Assembly: GCA_022925895.1 (NCBI GenBank)
Contig: JAKSYS010000180.1
Coordinates: 1-64,000, forward strand
Length of the DNA stretch: 64,000 nt
Direction: 5' to 3'
Source of the DNA: Fragilaria crotonensis
Lineage: Eukaryota > Bacillariophyta > Fragilariophyceae > Fragilariales > Fragilariaceae
Position numbers and translations under genes: made by a program. The notes beneath the pieces are model-generated. The model worked only from the letters and a program-made list of their open reading frames with translations, ran no database searches and was not told the DNA's origin. Shown piece by piece: positions 18,229 to 28,319 of this stretch (position 1 is the first letter of the stretch; each line of letters starts with the position of its first letter).

Positions 18229-21200
18229 CTTCGAAATCGGCAACTTTCCATGGTATCTGAGGGGGACACCCCGTCAGTGCCAAATGAATCATTGCCAGTC
18301 GGTCAGGGACTTCAGAATCTTGTTGACAATCCAAATTCGACACCTATATGCTTACTAGAAAGTGCAAAGTTGCAATGGCGCCAGTTGTTTTCCAGGTCAA
18401 GCCAGGGCAATGTATCGAGAGCAAATGTTTTAAGCACGTCCAATATGCGCTCGAATGCGCCGTGGGGAGATGTACTGGGACCGAAAGCGTCAGGTATCAC
18501 TAGACTTTACTCAATAAATGTAAACGGCATTTCTATTGACCGGAGAGGCGGAACGTTTGCGGACATTTGCCGATCCATAAAAGAGGTACAGGCGGACATT
18601 TTCTGCGGACAAGAACACAATTTGGACACCACGCAATTCCGCATACGGAGTGCATTGTTCGAATCGGCAAAACAGCATTGGAAAAAACATCGAATATCGT
18701 TCGGGACGACACCCATCACGGTGGAAAAACCATATAAACCAGGAGGGACCATGATCTTGACGGTGGACAGTTTAATGGGTCGAGTGGTCCGACAAACTCG
18801 AGATTCGTGGGGAAGGTGGGTAGTTCAAGAATTTAAGGGCAAAGGGACACGTCAGATTGCAGTTTTCTCGGTGTATCAACCGGTGGATAAAACAGTTAAA
18901 CCAGGTACCATCACGGTCGCAGCGCAACAGGCAAGTCTTCTCCGTTTGGCACAGGATTCGGTTCTGAATCCGAGAACGGCGTTTAGGCGAGATCTCTTGA
19001 GGGCACTTCAGGAATACTTATCGGCCGGTACCTTATTGTTAGTGGTCGGTGATTTTAATGAATCTTTCGGAGCGGACCCTGACGGAATGAGTAAGATTGC
19101 AGGACAACTGGGTCTACTGGACATCATTGCAAGTCGTCATTCGTCGAAACCGCCAGCTACATACGCACGCGGGACAAAACGACTGGATTATGCTCTCGCT
19201 AGCCCTCTGGTGGGAGAAGCACTTATTTCTGCTGGCTACGAAGAATTCAACGCCCACATCGTGTCTGACCACCGAGGTTTCTTTCTTGACTTCGACACCA
19301 ATCTATTGTTCGGTTCTGAAACCCAACAACTAGTATCTGCAGAAGCGAGAGACCTGTCATCCAGTAACATTCGGCAGGTGACCGCATATATCCGAGAGAA
19401 ACACCGGATTCTGTTTCATCATCACAATGCCTTGGCCAGAAGTGGGCAATTGTCCCTTCCGGGAAATCGGCATGCCTTTGCGGAACGCCTTGATCAAGAC
19501 GTCTTGGCAGCAAGTCTAGCAGCGGCGGCGAAAGTGAAGCAATTCGACGAACCTGCATGGTCGGTCGAACTCGCTGAAGCTCGAAAATTGGTCGTCATCT
19601 TGAAGAAACAGAGGTCAGCCTTACGAACACTGTACGACCACTCAAGTTTATTGGCGAGCGAGATGGCTAAGCTCTCATCCCCAGTGACACTGCCTTCCAC
19701 AGTACCGGAATGCAACACGGCAATTCGTAAGGTAGAAGTCACAATCAGGGAAATCATTGCCGAGAGCTATGAGCGACGCGACCAAGAAAGACAGCGAAAA
19801 ATTGCGACACTTGAAATGTCGGGGAAAAAAGCCGACAAGGAATCTGCCACCAGGCTGCGACACATGAAGAAGGCTGAGGATATCAAACAGTTATTCCGAA
19901 AGATTAGTGGTGTGCGAAACAATAAAGTTCGGAGAGGTGTGACGCGTATCGAAATTCCTTTACATCCCGCGCACGATCCCAAAACATGTACTGAATGGCG
20001 ACAAGTTGAGGTTCCAACGGAGATTGTGCGTTTATTACAGGAACGGAATCGTAAACATTTTGGACAAGCCAAGGGTACTCCGTTCACTGTTCCGCCTCTT
20101 CTCGACGACTTGGGCTTTCGAGGTGATCGGCCATTGAGTCAGCGAATTCTGGAGGGCACCTATGAACACCAGCCGGGCGAGGTCGATCAAGTGAGTGAAA
20201 ACGTGCGATTACTTCTTCAACATTTTGAACAGGTCCAGGAAATGGCTGAAGCCCCTTCATTTCCTACTATCTCTATGGACGAATTCACAAGTAAACTGCG
20301 AGTTTGGTCGGAATCTACCACCACATCTCCGTCCGGTATGCATCTTGGACACTACAAGGCCTTGATTGCTCGTCACTCTTACTCATCCGACCTTCCGGAT
20401 GAAGAATTGACGCAAGAGTTTCGGGACAATCGGGATGAGTTGAACAGGATGCAAGACGATTTGCGGAATCTTCATTTGACTTTGTTAAACTATGCGCTTG
20501 AACGTGGGTACTCGTATCGACGGTGGCAGACAATTGCCAATACGATTCTCTTTAAGGACCAGGATAACGTTCGGTTGCATCGCACTCGAGTGATCCATAT
20601 CTATGAGGCAGATTTTAATCTTGCCTTGGGAATCAAGTGGAGGATTCACATGTATCAAGCGGAAGCCTTGGCAGCATTAAATGACGGACAGTATGGGTCC
20701 AGACCACGCCGCAACGCTACAGACCCGGTGTTTATTGAAGAACTGCAGTGTGAGATTTCGAGAGCAACACGGAGGTCCGTGGCTCTTATAAATTACGACG
20801 CCCTAGCATGTTTCGATCGCATAATTCCAAATGAAGCAATGATTGTGAGTCGGAAGTTTGGAGTGCCGCTATCAGTGACGCAGGCAAATGCTCTCACTTT
20901 AGAAAAAGCGGAATTTCGGGTTCGCACAGAATTGGGTCTGGCTCCAAGCGGTTACTCACATTCATTGGATATGCCGATTTATGGTACTGGACAGGGCAGT
21001 GCCAATTCTCCAGCAATATGGTGTTTCCTGTCAAGCTGCTTGATGGATGCCTATGATACGAAAGCAACACCAGCGGTGTATTATGCGCCGGATGAATCCA
21101 CGTCGGTTTCCTTGGGTCTCGTGGCGTTTGTGGATGATTGTAATGGGCAGGCAAACAACTTTCTGGCATCGGGGTCCGACGAGACATTGCGGGATATCCT

Positions 21201-23742
21201 GACGAGAACACAGCAGAATGCTCAATTATGGAATGATTTGCTTCACTCTAGTGGCGGAGCTTTGGAATTATCCAAATGTTCGTGTCAAGTCCTCCATTGG
21301 TGGTTCACAAACCAAGGAGCACCGTTTCTGGCTCCGAAGCAGAGTACTCATCAAGAGGTGTTACGAGTCATTGACCGCGCAACGGAAACGACTCACCAAC
21401 TTCCTCTCTTGTCGCCATATGAGGCGCATAAGACGCTAGGCCATTATAAATCGCCAGCTGGTACCCAAAGTGAGCAATTCAGGAGACTCAAGTCAAAGAG
21501 TGACGAGATCACGGCGTTTTTGTGGACGTGCCCCCTTACCCGTCTTGAGACATGGACATTCTATTACGCATGTTACCTCCCGAGTGTTGGTTATCCTTTA
21601 GCATGTTCATCACTCACGAAGAACCGACTAGATAAAGTACAACGGAAAGCGATGTCAATTATAGTTCCCCGATGCGGCTTTAATCGGCACACCAAGACTG
21701 AAATACTCTACGGTCCTCTTGCATTGGGTGGTGCAAATTTCCGACACCTCTACGTTGAACAAGGCATTGGGCAAGTTGGACTGTTCATTCGGAACTGGCG
21801 ATTAAAATCAACAGCGGGAAAATTGTTACGGATCGCAGTGGGTTGGTTCCAACATCAAATAGGCACCTCCTACTCGTTCTTGGAGAAAGTCGATACACCC
21901 CTCCCACATTTGGAATCGAAATGGTTAGCATCTCTGCGCGAGTTCTTGCATGCGATCAAATCATGTTTACAACTGGACAACCCAGGTATACCAACGACCC
22001 AACGACATCACGACACTCATATAATGGACGCGATTCTGGAGTCCCAATTATTCTCGGCATCGGAGATACGAAGGCTCAATTATTGTCGACTTTATCTCCA
22101 CGCGCAAACGATCTCAGATCTTACGGACGTGTCAGGATACTACTTGGATCGCGCCAAGTACGAGGGTCGTTTCTCTCACACAAGCAGCACCACTCATGGT
22201 ATGTGGATCCACCAACACCGTCCTTCCCTTCCCGAGTGGAAGTTATGGCAACGCGCAAACTTACTCTGGAGCGACGAGGCCGGCAAACTGCACCAGGCTC
22301 TAGGCCCATGGCTGCAGCCTATCAATAAACATCGTCAAAGCCATGCAGCTTACCAGTTGGGAAACCGGTTGTGGATTCGAGACCGACAATACTACAGGAT
22401 CTGCGAACTGTCGGGGACAGCAGGAGGGAAGACTCGAGCACAGTTCCGACGCACTCGTGCCCAGTGCAAATGGCAACATATTCCCACTTTAGCAGTCCCC
22501 GTGGAGGTTGATGACGTGGCAGAGTACAACTGGGAAGTGACGGCGAGAAGTACTGTTATGGCTCCGCCTCGCATGGTACAGATAGCAACCTTCGAGCAAT
22601 ACATTGCAGATCTGGATTCTTGGGAGTATGACCTTCTCTCGCGCACGACATTATCAACAGATCCCTTCTCGATTGGATTGGCTTTATCCTATGGAGTACG
22701 AGGGGTTAGTGATGGATCAGTATGGCTCAAGCAAATGGGAGCATTCGGGTGGACTTTAAGCACGGATATGGGAGAGAGGACAGCAGAGGGGATGGGACCA
22801 GCGCCGGGGGCAACTCCAAACTCTTATCGATCCGAAGCGTATGGCATGTTGGCGATGCTGTGCTTTTTGAAGCGACTGGCCGAGTTTACTTATCAACATG
22901 AACCTTGGCAAGGAACCCTTGCCACAGACAGCTTAAGTCTGGTGGATACAGTTCTTGGCATCAAGCGGCGTCGTACTCTGGTGGAGGAGGTTATGTCGGA
23001 ACAAGATGAACCTGTGCAGCTTCCTCTCGATCCATTGAGTCCTGAGTGGGATTTGATTGTCAATATCCGCAGGTTGTTTAGTGAAATGCCGGGACTTACT
23101 CTTGAACATGTCCGAGGTCATCAGGATCAACGGACTAATTATCAACGGCTGAGTCTCATGGCACAATTGAATGTTGATGCTGATGCAATGGCTACTACTT
23201 TTCAACGAGAGTTTGGTGCCATACGACCTTATGCCTTGTTGACCGAGGACGCGGGCGTACACCTGATCACCCCAAACGGCACAGTAACGACAAACTACAA
23301 AGCGGCAATTCGACATCAAGCCACATATGGCCCATTGCTGGCGCATCTCCAAGCGCGTAACGGGTGGAGTTCTAGTACTACGGAGAGGATTAATTGGAAA
23401 GCCCACGCTACTTGTCTTCATAAGCGCATGACGCGACGAGATCATTTTATCAAATTGGTTCAGGGCATTTTACCAACAAATCATGCCCAGCATAGGAGTG
23501 ATCCCAGACGCCGCGGGTGCCCGACATGCACTACGTGTCGGGATGAAGACTGGGAACATATTCTGCGATGCGACCATCCACGTCGGGCGGCGTGGCGTCG
23601 CACTTTACTCGGGGCCCTGGCAAAGCTATGCGATAAATGGGGGACTCGTCCAGGCCTACGGAATATTCTCTTGGATGGCATCCGGGGGGTGGTTCGACAG
23701 TACCGAACCGGCGTTGTATCAGTTGGAAACGGCAATTTATGA
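18226..23742 (+). CDS. LINE-B ORF2: endonuclease, reverse transcriptase, RNase H
   Basis: 1838 codons. The APE-type endonuclease occupies roughly residues 90-380: SINVNG, CGQEHN with the metal-binding Glu, VVGDFNESFG, RLDYALAS and SDHRGFF. The reverse transcriptase lies at about 700-1000: SGMHLGHYK, NYDALACFDRI with the first catalytic Asp (about 858), YGTGQGSANSPAIW and AFVDDCNGQ with the DD pair (about 968). RNase H follows at about 1490-1655: VSDGSV, YRSEAYG, ATDSLS, VRGHQD and NVDADAMA. A zinc knuckle CPTCTTC...HILRC is at about 1764. The protein nicks target DNA and copies its own RNA there. The frame closes early: the last 180 residues of the family are in another frame after a run of six G at about 23689. 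Confidence 0.9.
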   Translation: MLRNRQLSMVSEGDTPSVPNESLPVGQGLQNLVDNPNSTPICLLESAKLQWRQLFSRSSQGNVSRANVLSTSNMRSNAPWGDVLGPKASGITRLYSINVNGISIDRRGGTFADICRSIKEVQADIFCGQEHNLDTTQFRIRSALFESAKQHWKKHRISFGTTPITVEKPYKPGGTMILTVDSLMGRVVRQTRDSWGRWVVQEFKGKGTRQIAVFSVYQPVDKTVKPGTITVAAQQASLLRLAQDSVLNPRTAFRRDLLRALQEYLSAGTLLLVVGDFNESFGADPDGMSKIAGQLGLLDIIASRHSSKPPATYARGTKRLDYALASPLVGEALISAGYEEFNAHIVSDHRGFFLDFDTNLLFGSETQQLVSAEARDLSSSNIRQVTAYIREKHRILFHHHNALARSGQLSLPGNRHAFAERLDQDVLAASLAAAAKVKQFDEPAWSVELAEARKLVVILKKQRSALRTLYDHSSLLASEMAKLSSPVTLPSTVPECNTAIRKVEVTIREIIAESYERRDQERQRKIATLEMSGKKADKESATRLRHMKKAEDIKQLFRKISGVRNNKVRRGVTRIEIPLHPAHDPKTCTEWRQVEVPTEIVRLLQERNRKHFGQAKGTPFTVPPLLDDLGFRGDRPLSQRILEGTYEHQPGEVDQVSENVRLLLQHFEQVQEMAEAPSFPTISMDEFTSKLRVWSESTTTSPSGMHLGHYKALIARHSYSSDLPDEELTQEFRDNRDELNRMQDDLRNLHLTLLNYALERGYSYRRWQTIANTILFKDQDNVRLHRTRVIHIYEADFNLALGIKWRIHMYQAEALAALNDGQYGSRPRRNATDPVFIEELQCEISRATRRSVALINYDALACFDRIIPNEAMIVSRKFGVPLSVTQANALTLEKAEFRVRTELGLAPSGYSHSLDMPIYGTGQGSANSPAIWCFLSSCLMDAYDTKATPAVYYAPDESTSVSLGLVAFVDDCNGQANNFLASGSDETLRDILTRTQQNAQLWNDLLHSSGGALELSKCSCQVLHWWFTNQGAPFLAPKQSTHQEVLRVIDRATETTHQLPLLSPYEAHKTLGHYKSPAGTQSEQFRRLKSKSDEITAFLWTCPLTRLETWTFYYACYLPSVGYPLACSSLTKNRLDKVQRKAMSIIVPRCGFNRHTKTEILYGPLALGGANFRHLYVEQGIGQVGLFIRNWRLKSTAGKLLRIAVGWFQHQIGTSYSFLEKVDTPLPHLESKWLASLREFLHAIKSCLQLDNPGIPTTQRHHDTHIMDAILESQLFSASEIRRLNYCRLYLHAQTISDLTDVSGYYLDRAKYEGRFSHTSSTTHGMWIHQHRPSLPEWKLWQRANLLWSDEAGKLHQALGPWLQPINKHRQSHAAYQLGNRLWIRDRQYYRICELSGTAGGKTRAQFRRTRAQCKWQHIPTLAVPVEVDDVAEYNWEVTARSTVMAPPRMVQIATFEQYIADLDSWEYDLLSRTTLSTDPFSIGLALSYGVRGVSDGSVWLKQMGAFGWTLSTDMGERTAEGMGPAPGATPNSYRSEAYGMLAMLCFLKRLAEFTYQHEPWQGTLATDSLSLVDTVLGIKRRRTLVEEVMSEQDEPVQLPLDPLSPEWDLIVNIRRLFSEMPGLTLEHVRGHQDQRTNYQRLSLMAQLNVDADAMATTFQREFGAIRPYALLTEDAGVHLITPNGTVTTNYKAAIRHQATYGPLLAHLQARNGWSSSTTERINWKAHATCLHKRMTRRDHFIKLVQGILPTNHAQHRSDPRRRGCPTCTTCRDEDWEHILRCDHPRRAAWRRTLLGALAKLCDKWGTRPGLRNILLDGIRGVVRQYRTGVVSVGNGNL

Positions 23743-24238
23743 CGACGAGTATGAACGCCTTATCGTCCAACAAAATAGGATCGGCTGGAAACATATATTC
23801 CTTGGAAGATTCAGTTGTGAGTGGGCTGATTTACAGGATGCTCATTATGTCACGAGGCCGAACTATAACTCAAAGAAAAGTCGAAAAGGGGCCAAGTGGC
23901 AAGTTGCTATCATTGGGCGTTTGTGGGATGATTGGTATCTATTGTGGGAGAGTCGGAATAATGATTTACATGGCGCGAATGCACAGCAGCATGCATTGTT
24001 GGAGCGTCAGAGAGCTGTGCAAACGCTCCGAGAGTTGTATGCACTACGAAACCACTACGAGCCGTCTGTTCAAGAATTATTGATGGACGATGTCCGAGAG
24101 CATGAGGCCAAGTCTACGTGGCACATTAAAACCTGGTTACAACTCAACGAATCAGTTCTGAGGACAAGTATGCAACGGGCGACGCGACGGGCGATAGCGG
24201 GAATGAAGACGATAAAGTCGTATTGGACTATGCATTAA
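23690..24238 (+). pseudogene. LINE-B ORF2 C-terminal domain, out of frame
   Basis: From about 23690 the family C-terminus reads in the next frame: GWKHIFLGRFSCEW, WYLLWESRNNDLHG, then ALRNHYEPSVQELL and RAIAGMKTIKSYW, ending in TAA at 24238. LINE-A has the same domain in one frame with its zinc knuckle, which shows that the split here is a single frameshift, probably in the G run at about 23689. An assembly error in that run would leave ORF2 whole at about 2000 residues. Confidence 0.8.
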
Positions 24239-24365
24239 GGCGGAAGGATCACCTATGGATGTGCGGTCTAGTCTACTACCAGGCTACGGTTGCACCGTGT
24301 GAGTCGGGTGTTCATATATACCGGACATAGCGGCAGCACGTTAAATTAGAATTGGTGTTTTTTTT
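24239..24365 (+). other. LINE-B 3' UTR and tail
   Basis: After the stop, 127 bases end in GTGTGAGTC (24297-24305), a GTCGGGT...ACCGGAC stem-loop, AGCGGCAGCACGT, TTAAATTAGAATT and eight T. There is no poly(A). The tail is shared with LINE-A and RP-C and is the likely recognition site for the reverse transcriptase. Confidence 0.85.
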
Positions 24366-24367
24366 GT

Positions 24368-24698
24368 CTCCACCAGCTCCACCGAGGCAGAATTCCTTGC
24401 TGCTGTGCACGCCGCCAAGATTGCAAAATATCTTCTATCAATTCTTGCCGAGCTCGGATATACCCAGCACGAGCCTACAACGCTTTATGAAGATAACGCT
24501 GCCGCCATCCTCATTATTTACGCCAGCCGCCCTACGCCACGATCACGTCATATCGACATCCAACACTTCGCCGTTCAGGAATCGAAGGCTAACCGTGAGA
24601 CCATCCTAGCACACATCCCGGGTATCATGAATTCCGATGATTCTCTGACTAAATCACTCGGCTCTACGCTACATCATCGCCACGTACGTCGTCTGATT
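24368..24698 (+). mobile_element. Copia-6, RNase H fragment of an older copia
   Basis: A remnant of the C-terminal end of a Ty1/copia Pol: STSSTEAEFLA, LYEDNAAAI, SRHIDIQHFAVQE and SDDSLTKSL are RNase H signatures in the usual order. It is a different lineage from the other copia elements in the window. It is bounded on the left by the LINE-B tail and on the right by the 5' end of YR-3. A fossil fragment only. Confidence 0.8.
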
Positions 24699-24907
24699 GG
24701 CATGTCCGAAGATCGGGAAAGGAAGAGCAGTCGCCATCAGACAGACGAACACGAGACACAGACAGACGAACACCCGGACACAACACAAGATACGAATTGC
24801 TCACAATCCGGACGAACTCGAATCAACAAAGACGCTACTCTAGTTAATCTGGCCTCTTCCCTCAAACCACCAACCGACCGACGACTCAAACGACGAACGG
24901 GGAGAGG

Positions 24908-26019
24908 ATGGCAGACATGTCGTCCCCTTTGACGATGACGTCCACGTGGGAAGACGTCTTCCGTCCCCTTGACCAGTGGGAAGTGGTCCCAAAGCTCAAC
25001 AGATTACACACGAAATCGAATTCGATTAATACGGAGTCTACAGGATTTGTACACCTGTGTTTGCCAGACATTGCACACCTGATGGTGAACACGCACGGGA
25101 CGATCCGTCTGTTCCACCATTTTCATCACGACGCTGACAACGGACTAAACGACGGAACGAACGCCTTATGGGCACTTCTCGGCGGCGGTGGATTTGCAGC
25201 CGCCATGGTGGTCGACACGAAGCAGATCGTCAGAAGCCACGTCGGAACGCCTTACGATTGGTCCAAAATGCTCACGTGGAATTCTACGTCCGACGTACGA
25301 AGGGCGATAGATGAATTGGTGACGACGAGATCTTCGGTGTCAGGCGTCAGCGAGAGCGCCGGACAAGCATCGGAGCCGGCGCGGGAGCCACCCCCTGTGG
25401 CAGCGACGAGAGGACGCCCCAAGAAAGGGAGCGCCCCACGAGGCAGGGCAAGGTCGAGCAAACACACGAACGAGACTAACAGCCAAGACAAGACAAACGA
25501 CGCGGACGCGGACGACACAGAAGGCGTCACGGTTGTCGGTTTCACCATGAAGCCGACGGTGCCAGTGCCGGCCTTCATCGCAGCAGCCATCATGGAAGCA
25601 TACGTCACCGATCCCGAGGAATTGGCCCTGATGATGGTCAGGACCATCAAACAGAGAGCGAGCAAAGACCCGGACCCAGACCTAGCGTCGAGGTTTGCCG
25701 AAGCAGCGTCCTACGTCCCTCAATGGGTTATCTGCGTCGCAGCGAACACCAGAACCACTCATGGTCCAACGAAGTGGGGAGTGGCAGCTTCGTCAGCTTA
25801 CTCTAGGCGAGCGGACGACTGGGCGAAAGTCCTACACATAAAGTACCTGGCCGTAAAGGCCAAAAGCCTCATTCAATCGGACGATCAGTCAGAAACGCCA
25901 GGACGAACGAACGACGCCATCCGAAACTTGTCGAGCCTCCTCGAACGACAGGTCGCAAGCGCAGTCGCGACATCGCCCCAAATCCCGAAGACAGGATTCG
26001 ACTCGTTCCCCCCATCGAC
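24908..26019 (+). pseudogene. YR-3 Gag-like region
   Basis: It matches the minus-strand Gag-like region of YR-2 over most of its length: VFRPLDQWEVV, STGFVHLCLPDIAHLMVNTH, LFHHFHHDADNGLNDGTNAL and GGFAAAMVVDTKQ. A basic, Lys/Arg/Gly-rich linker (RGRPKKGSAPRGRARSSK) could bind nucleic acid. No zinc knuckle is seen. The position at the 5' end of the element suggests a structural (Gag) protein; no known domain was recognised. Confidence 0.65.
26014..26019. repeat. Target duplication of Copia-1, left
   Basis: ATCGAC, repeated at 45311-45316. Confidence 0.8.
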
Positions 26020-26293
26020 TGTGATTTACTTGGTGTCGTGCTGGCAACACGTGCGAGCAAAACTACGAAGTAAAGGGCTTTTACGAAAGTAGGTTTTAGA
26101 TGTTATTATTTAATTTGGTAGTCGTGTTCCCGTGTTTTCATACGGGGAACGACCGAAAACACTTACGCGCGACTACTTACGCGACTAATCCACGACTGAG
26201 TACGAATCCACGACTGAGTACGAATATACGTCTCGCGCTCGCATTCTGTTGGTTCTGCGCACGTGACGGTACGCAGGTACCAGTATCATTACA
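26020..26293 (-). repeat. Copia-1 3' LTR
   Basis: It begins TGTGATTTACTTGG and ends ATCATTACA. It matches 45037-45310 with about three differences. An 18-bp direct repeat (CCACGACTGAGTACGAAT type) is present near the middle. The adjoining purine-rich tract on the minus strand (26294-26312) is the likely polypurine tract. Confidence 0.9.
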
Positions 26294-26330
26294 CTCCTTC
26301 TCGCTCGCTTCCAACCAGAATGTTGAGCCC

Positions 26331-28310
26331 CTACCATCCCATCACTGTCTTACGATGGAGGCAATGTGACTCTTCATTCAACGGCTTCGTAAGGAAGTCC
26401 GCTGGTTGATCATTCGTTCGGATGTGATGGATGCTGATTTCCTTTCGCTCAACGTAGTCCCTGAAATGGTGAAGCTTGACGTTTAGATGCTTCGTCCGAG
26501 GTCGATACTTGTGGACACGAGCCATTTCCAAGGCTCCGCTGTTGTCTTCGAATACACGACAGTGCACCCGAGCCTGCGTCGTCGATACCGGATATCCTCG
26601 TTCCTTCATCTCCTTCAACAACTCCATTATAGGGATCGCGTCTCTCAGCGCGTAACTCAGACCTGTGTATTCGCTCTCCGTCGACGACAGGGCCACTTCC
26701 GTTTGCAATTGGGATTTACAGCAAGGGCAGTTGGCATACTTGATGATATACCCATGGCGTGACCTCGCTGTATCACGATCGCTCGCTGCCTCCTTTGGAT
26801 CCCAATCACCACAGAAGCTTGCGTCAACAAAGACCTCCAAGTCCTTGTTCGTCATCGGTTGCATAATCGTACCTTTGTCTCTGGTTCCCAACAAATAGCG
26901 CCCCAGCCATCGCACTGCGTCCCCGTGTTCTTTCTTGGGGTCGGATACGAATCTGGCGCATTGGTGGACGGCGTACGCGATGTCACTTCGTGTCGCCTTC
27001 TCGAGATAGTTCAGCTTCCCAATGATCGATCTATAATTGAACGAGTTGTCGAATGACTCCGAGTCCGAATGTCTTGTCAGTAGTTTCGATGACGCAGCCG
27101 GAGTCGAACGCGATTTAACATTCGTGCCGTTCAATCTCAAGTCTTCCAGAATCTGGTCGATGAGATGTGGTTGCGACAGATGTATCGTACCGTCGGTCCT
27201 CCGATCGATGCTGACGCCAAGGAAGTCGGCAAGGTCGCCTTCAACTGTTATGGACAACTTGGCCTTCCTTTGAAGCTCGTCAATGATCTTGTCGATCTCT
27301 TTCTTGTCGGGGCCAGCCAATAAACTATCATCGGTGTATAGGACGTACAACGTTGACCCTCTGTAGAAAACGCATTCGTCCACCGCCGATTGTTGGAAAC
27401 CCAAGTCTTTCACCAGTTTTCGCACAAGATATTGGTTCCATACGCGTCCCGCTTGCTTCTGGCCGTAGATGTTCCTGTGGATCTTGAGGACAAAGTCGTT
27501 TGGATTCGAACCATCCTCAAGTTCCATCCCTGCTGGGACCTTCATGTACAGCGTCTTCTCCACGGGAGCTTGAGCGAATGCTTGAACAAAGTCAATCTGC
27601 TTCGTGTGCCACCCGTGCGCGACTGTCATTGTCAGGAGCATTCTTACCGAGTTCCAAGAAGCGACCGGCGCGTACGTCTCATCATAGTGCTCACCTCTCT
27701 TCATTCGCGAGCCGTCGATGTTCAATCGCGCTTTATACTTTTTGATCGATCCATCCTTCGCGTCGCGTTTTCGTTTCATCTGCCAGACGGCGGGTAGGAT
27801 GGTTTGTCCTTTGGGAACCTCAGACTTTGGAATGATGGTGAAGTTGCCATTGTTGAATTGGTCTGTCACCTCCTTTGTCATGCTCTCCTTGAACATCGCC
27901 CTGTCCTCCTCCTTCATCGCCTGGTGGTAGTATAACGTGTCCGGGTCCGACACTGCCTTGTATGCCATCAACGGGTTGCGATAAGCCCATCGGTCGTCGT
28001 CTGGGAACATTGCCACGTAGCAAAATATTTCTCCTTCGACATCGTTCCGAGTGGCGTCGCTGATCTCCGTGCACATCGCCGCGAGATATTTCTGAGGTGG
28101 CTTGATTGTGCGCCCGAATTTCGTCTTTTGAATTCGGTTCGCATCACCCATCGTGCTGTCGCCCGTTTCTGTTGCATCGATGGGTATCGGTGGACCGTCG
28201 TCCCCGACGTTTGCTGCAGCTGGCTCCTTCTGACTTGAAGGCACCGGTTCGCCTGCCCTTGCTCTCTCGTTTGGTGTGTGGCGTTTTCGTTTTCTGCTGG
28301 AGCCCGTCAT
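26331..28310 (-). pseudogene. Copia-1 reverse transcriptase and RNase H region
   Basis: Ty1/copia-type Pol on the minus strand. Reverse transcriptase signs are KYKARLNIDGSR, ETYAPVASWNSVR, IDFVQAFAQAP and the YTDD box; RNase H signs are VDASFCGDW, LSSTESEYTGL and EDNSGALEMA, ending PADFLTKPL. Domain order integrase-RT-RNase H is that of the copia superfamily. Described as a fossil part. Confidence 0.85.
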
Positions 28311-28319
28311 GCTCGTCGT

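Larger units (their letters stand above)
14088..24365 (+). mobile_element. LINE-B, near-complete RNase H-bearing LINE
   Basis: The element has a 5' region with the minisatellite, ORF1 (15329-18226), ORF2 (18226 onward), a 127-bp 3' UTR and an eight-base T-run at 24358-24365. An APE-type endonuclease with reverse transcriptase, RNase H and a terminal zinc knuckle is the domain set of I-group LINEs. The 3' flank is copia RNase H sequence (24368 on), so LINE-B inserted into or beside an older copia. The 5' limit is uncertain: no target duplication was found, and 14088 is chosen because a diverged direct repeat of the ORF1-proximal UTR begins there. Confidence 0.75.
24699..26019 (+). mobile_element. 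YR-3, left part (5' repeat and Gag-like region)
   Basis: A plus-strand relative of YR-2. It starts with the reverse complement of the B repeat (GGCATGTCCGAAGATCGGG, 24699 to about 24853) and goes on into a Gag-like region from 24908. Copia-1 interrupts it at 26020, and the rest of the Gag-like region resumes at 45317. Reverse transcriptase, RNase H and recombinase are absent, so this is a 3'-incomplete fossil. Confidence 0.8.

Noticed and set aside
24405-24932. A 175-codon gene
   Set aside because: It is Copia-6 RNase H sequence running into the 5' repeat of YR-3.
25981-26092. Native C-terminus of the Gag-like protein of YR-3
   Set aside because: The last residues of the open frame come from the Copia-1 LTR.
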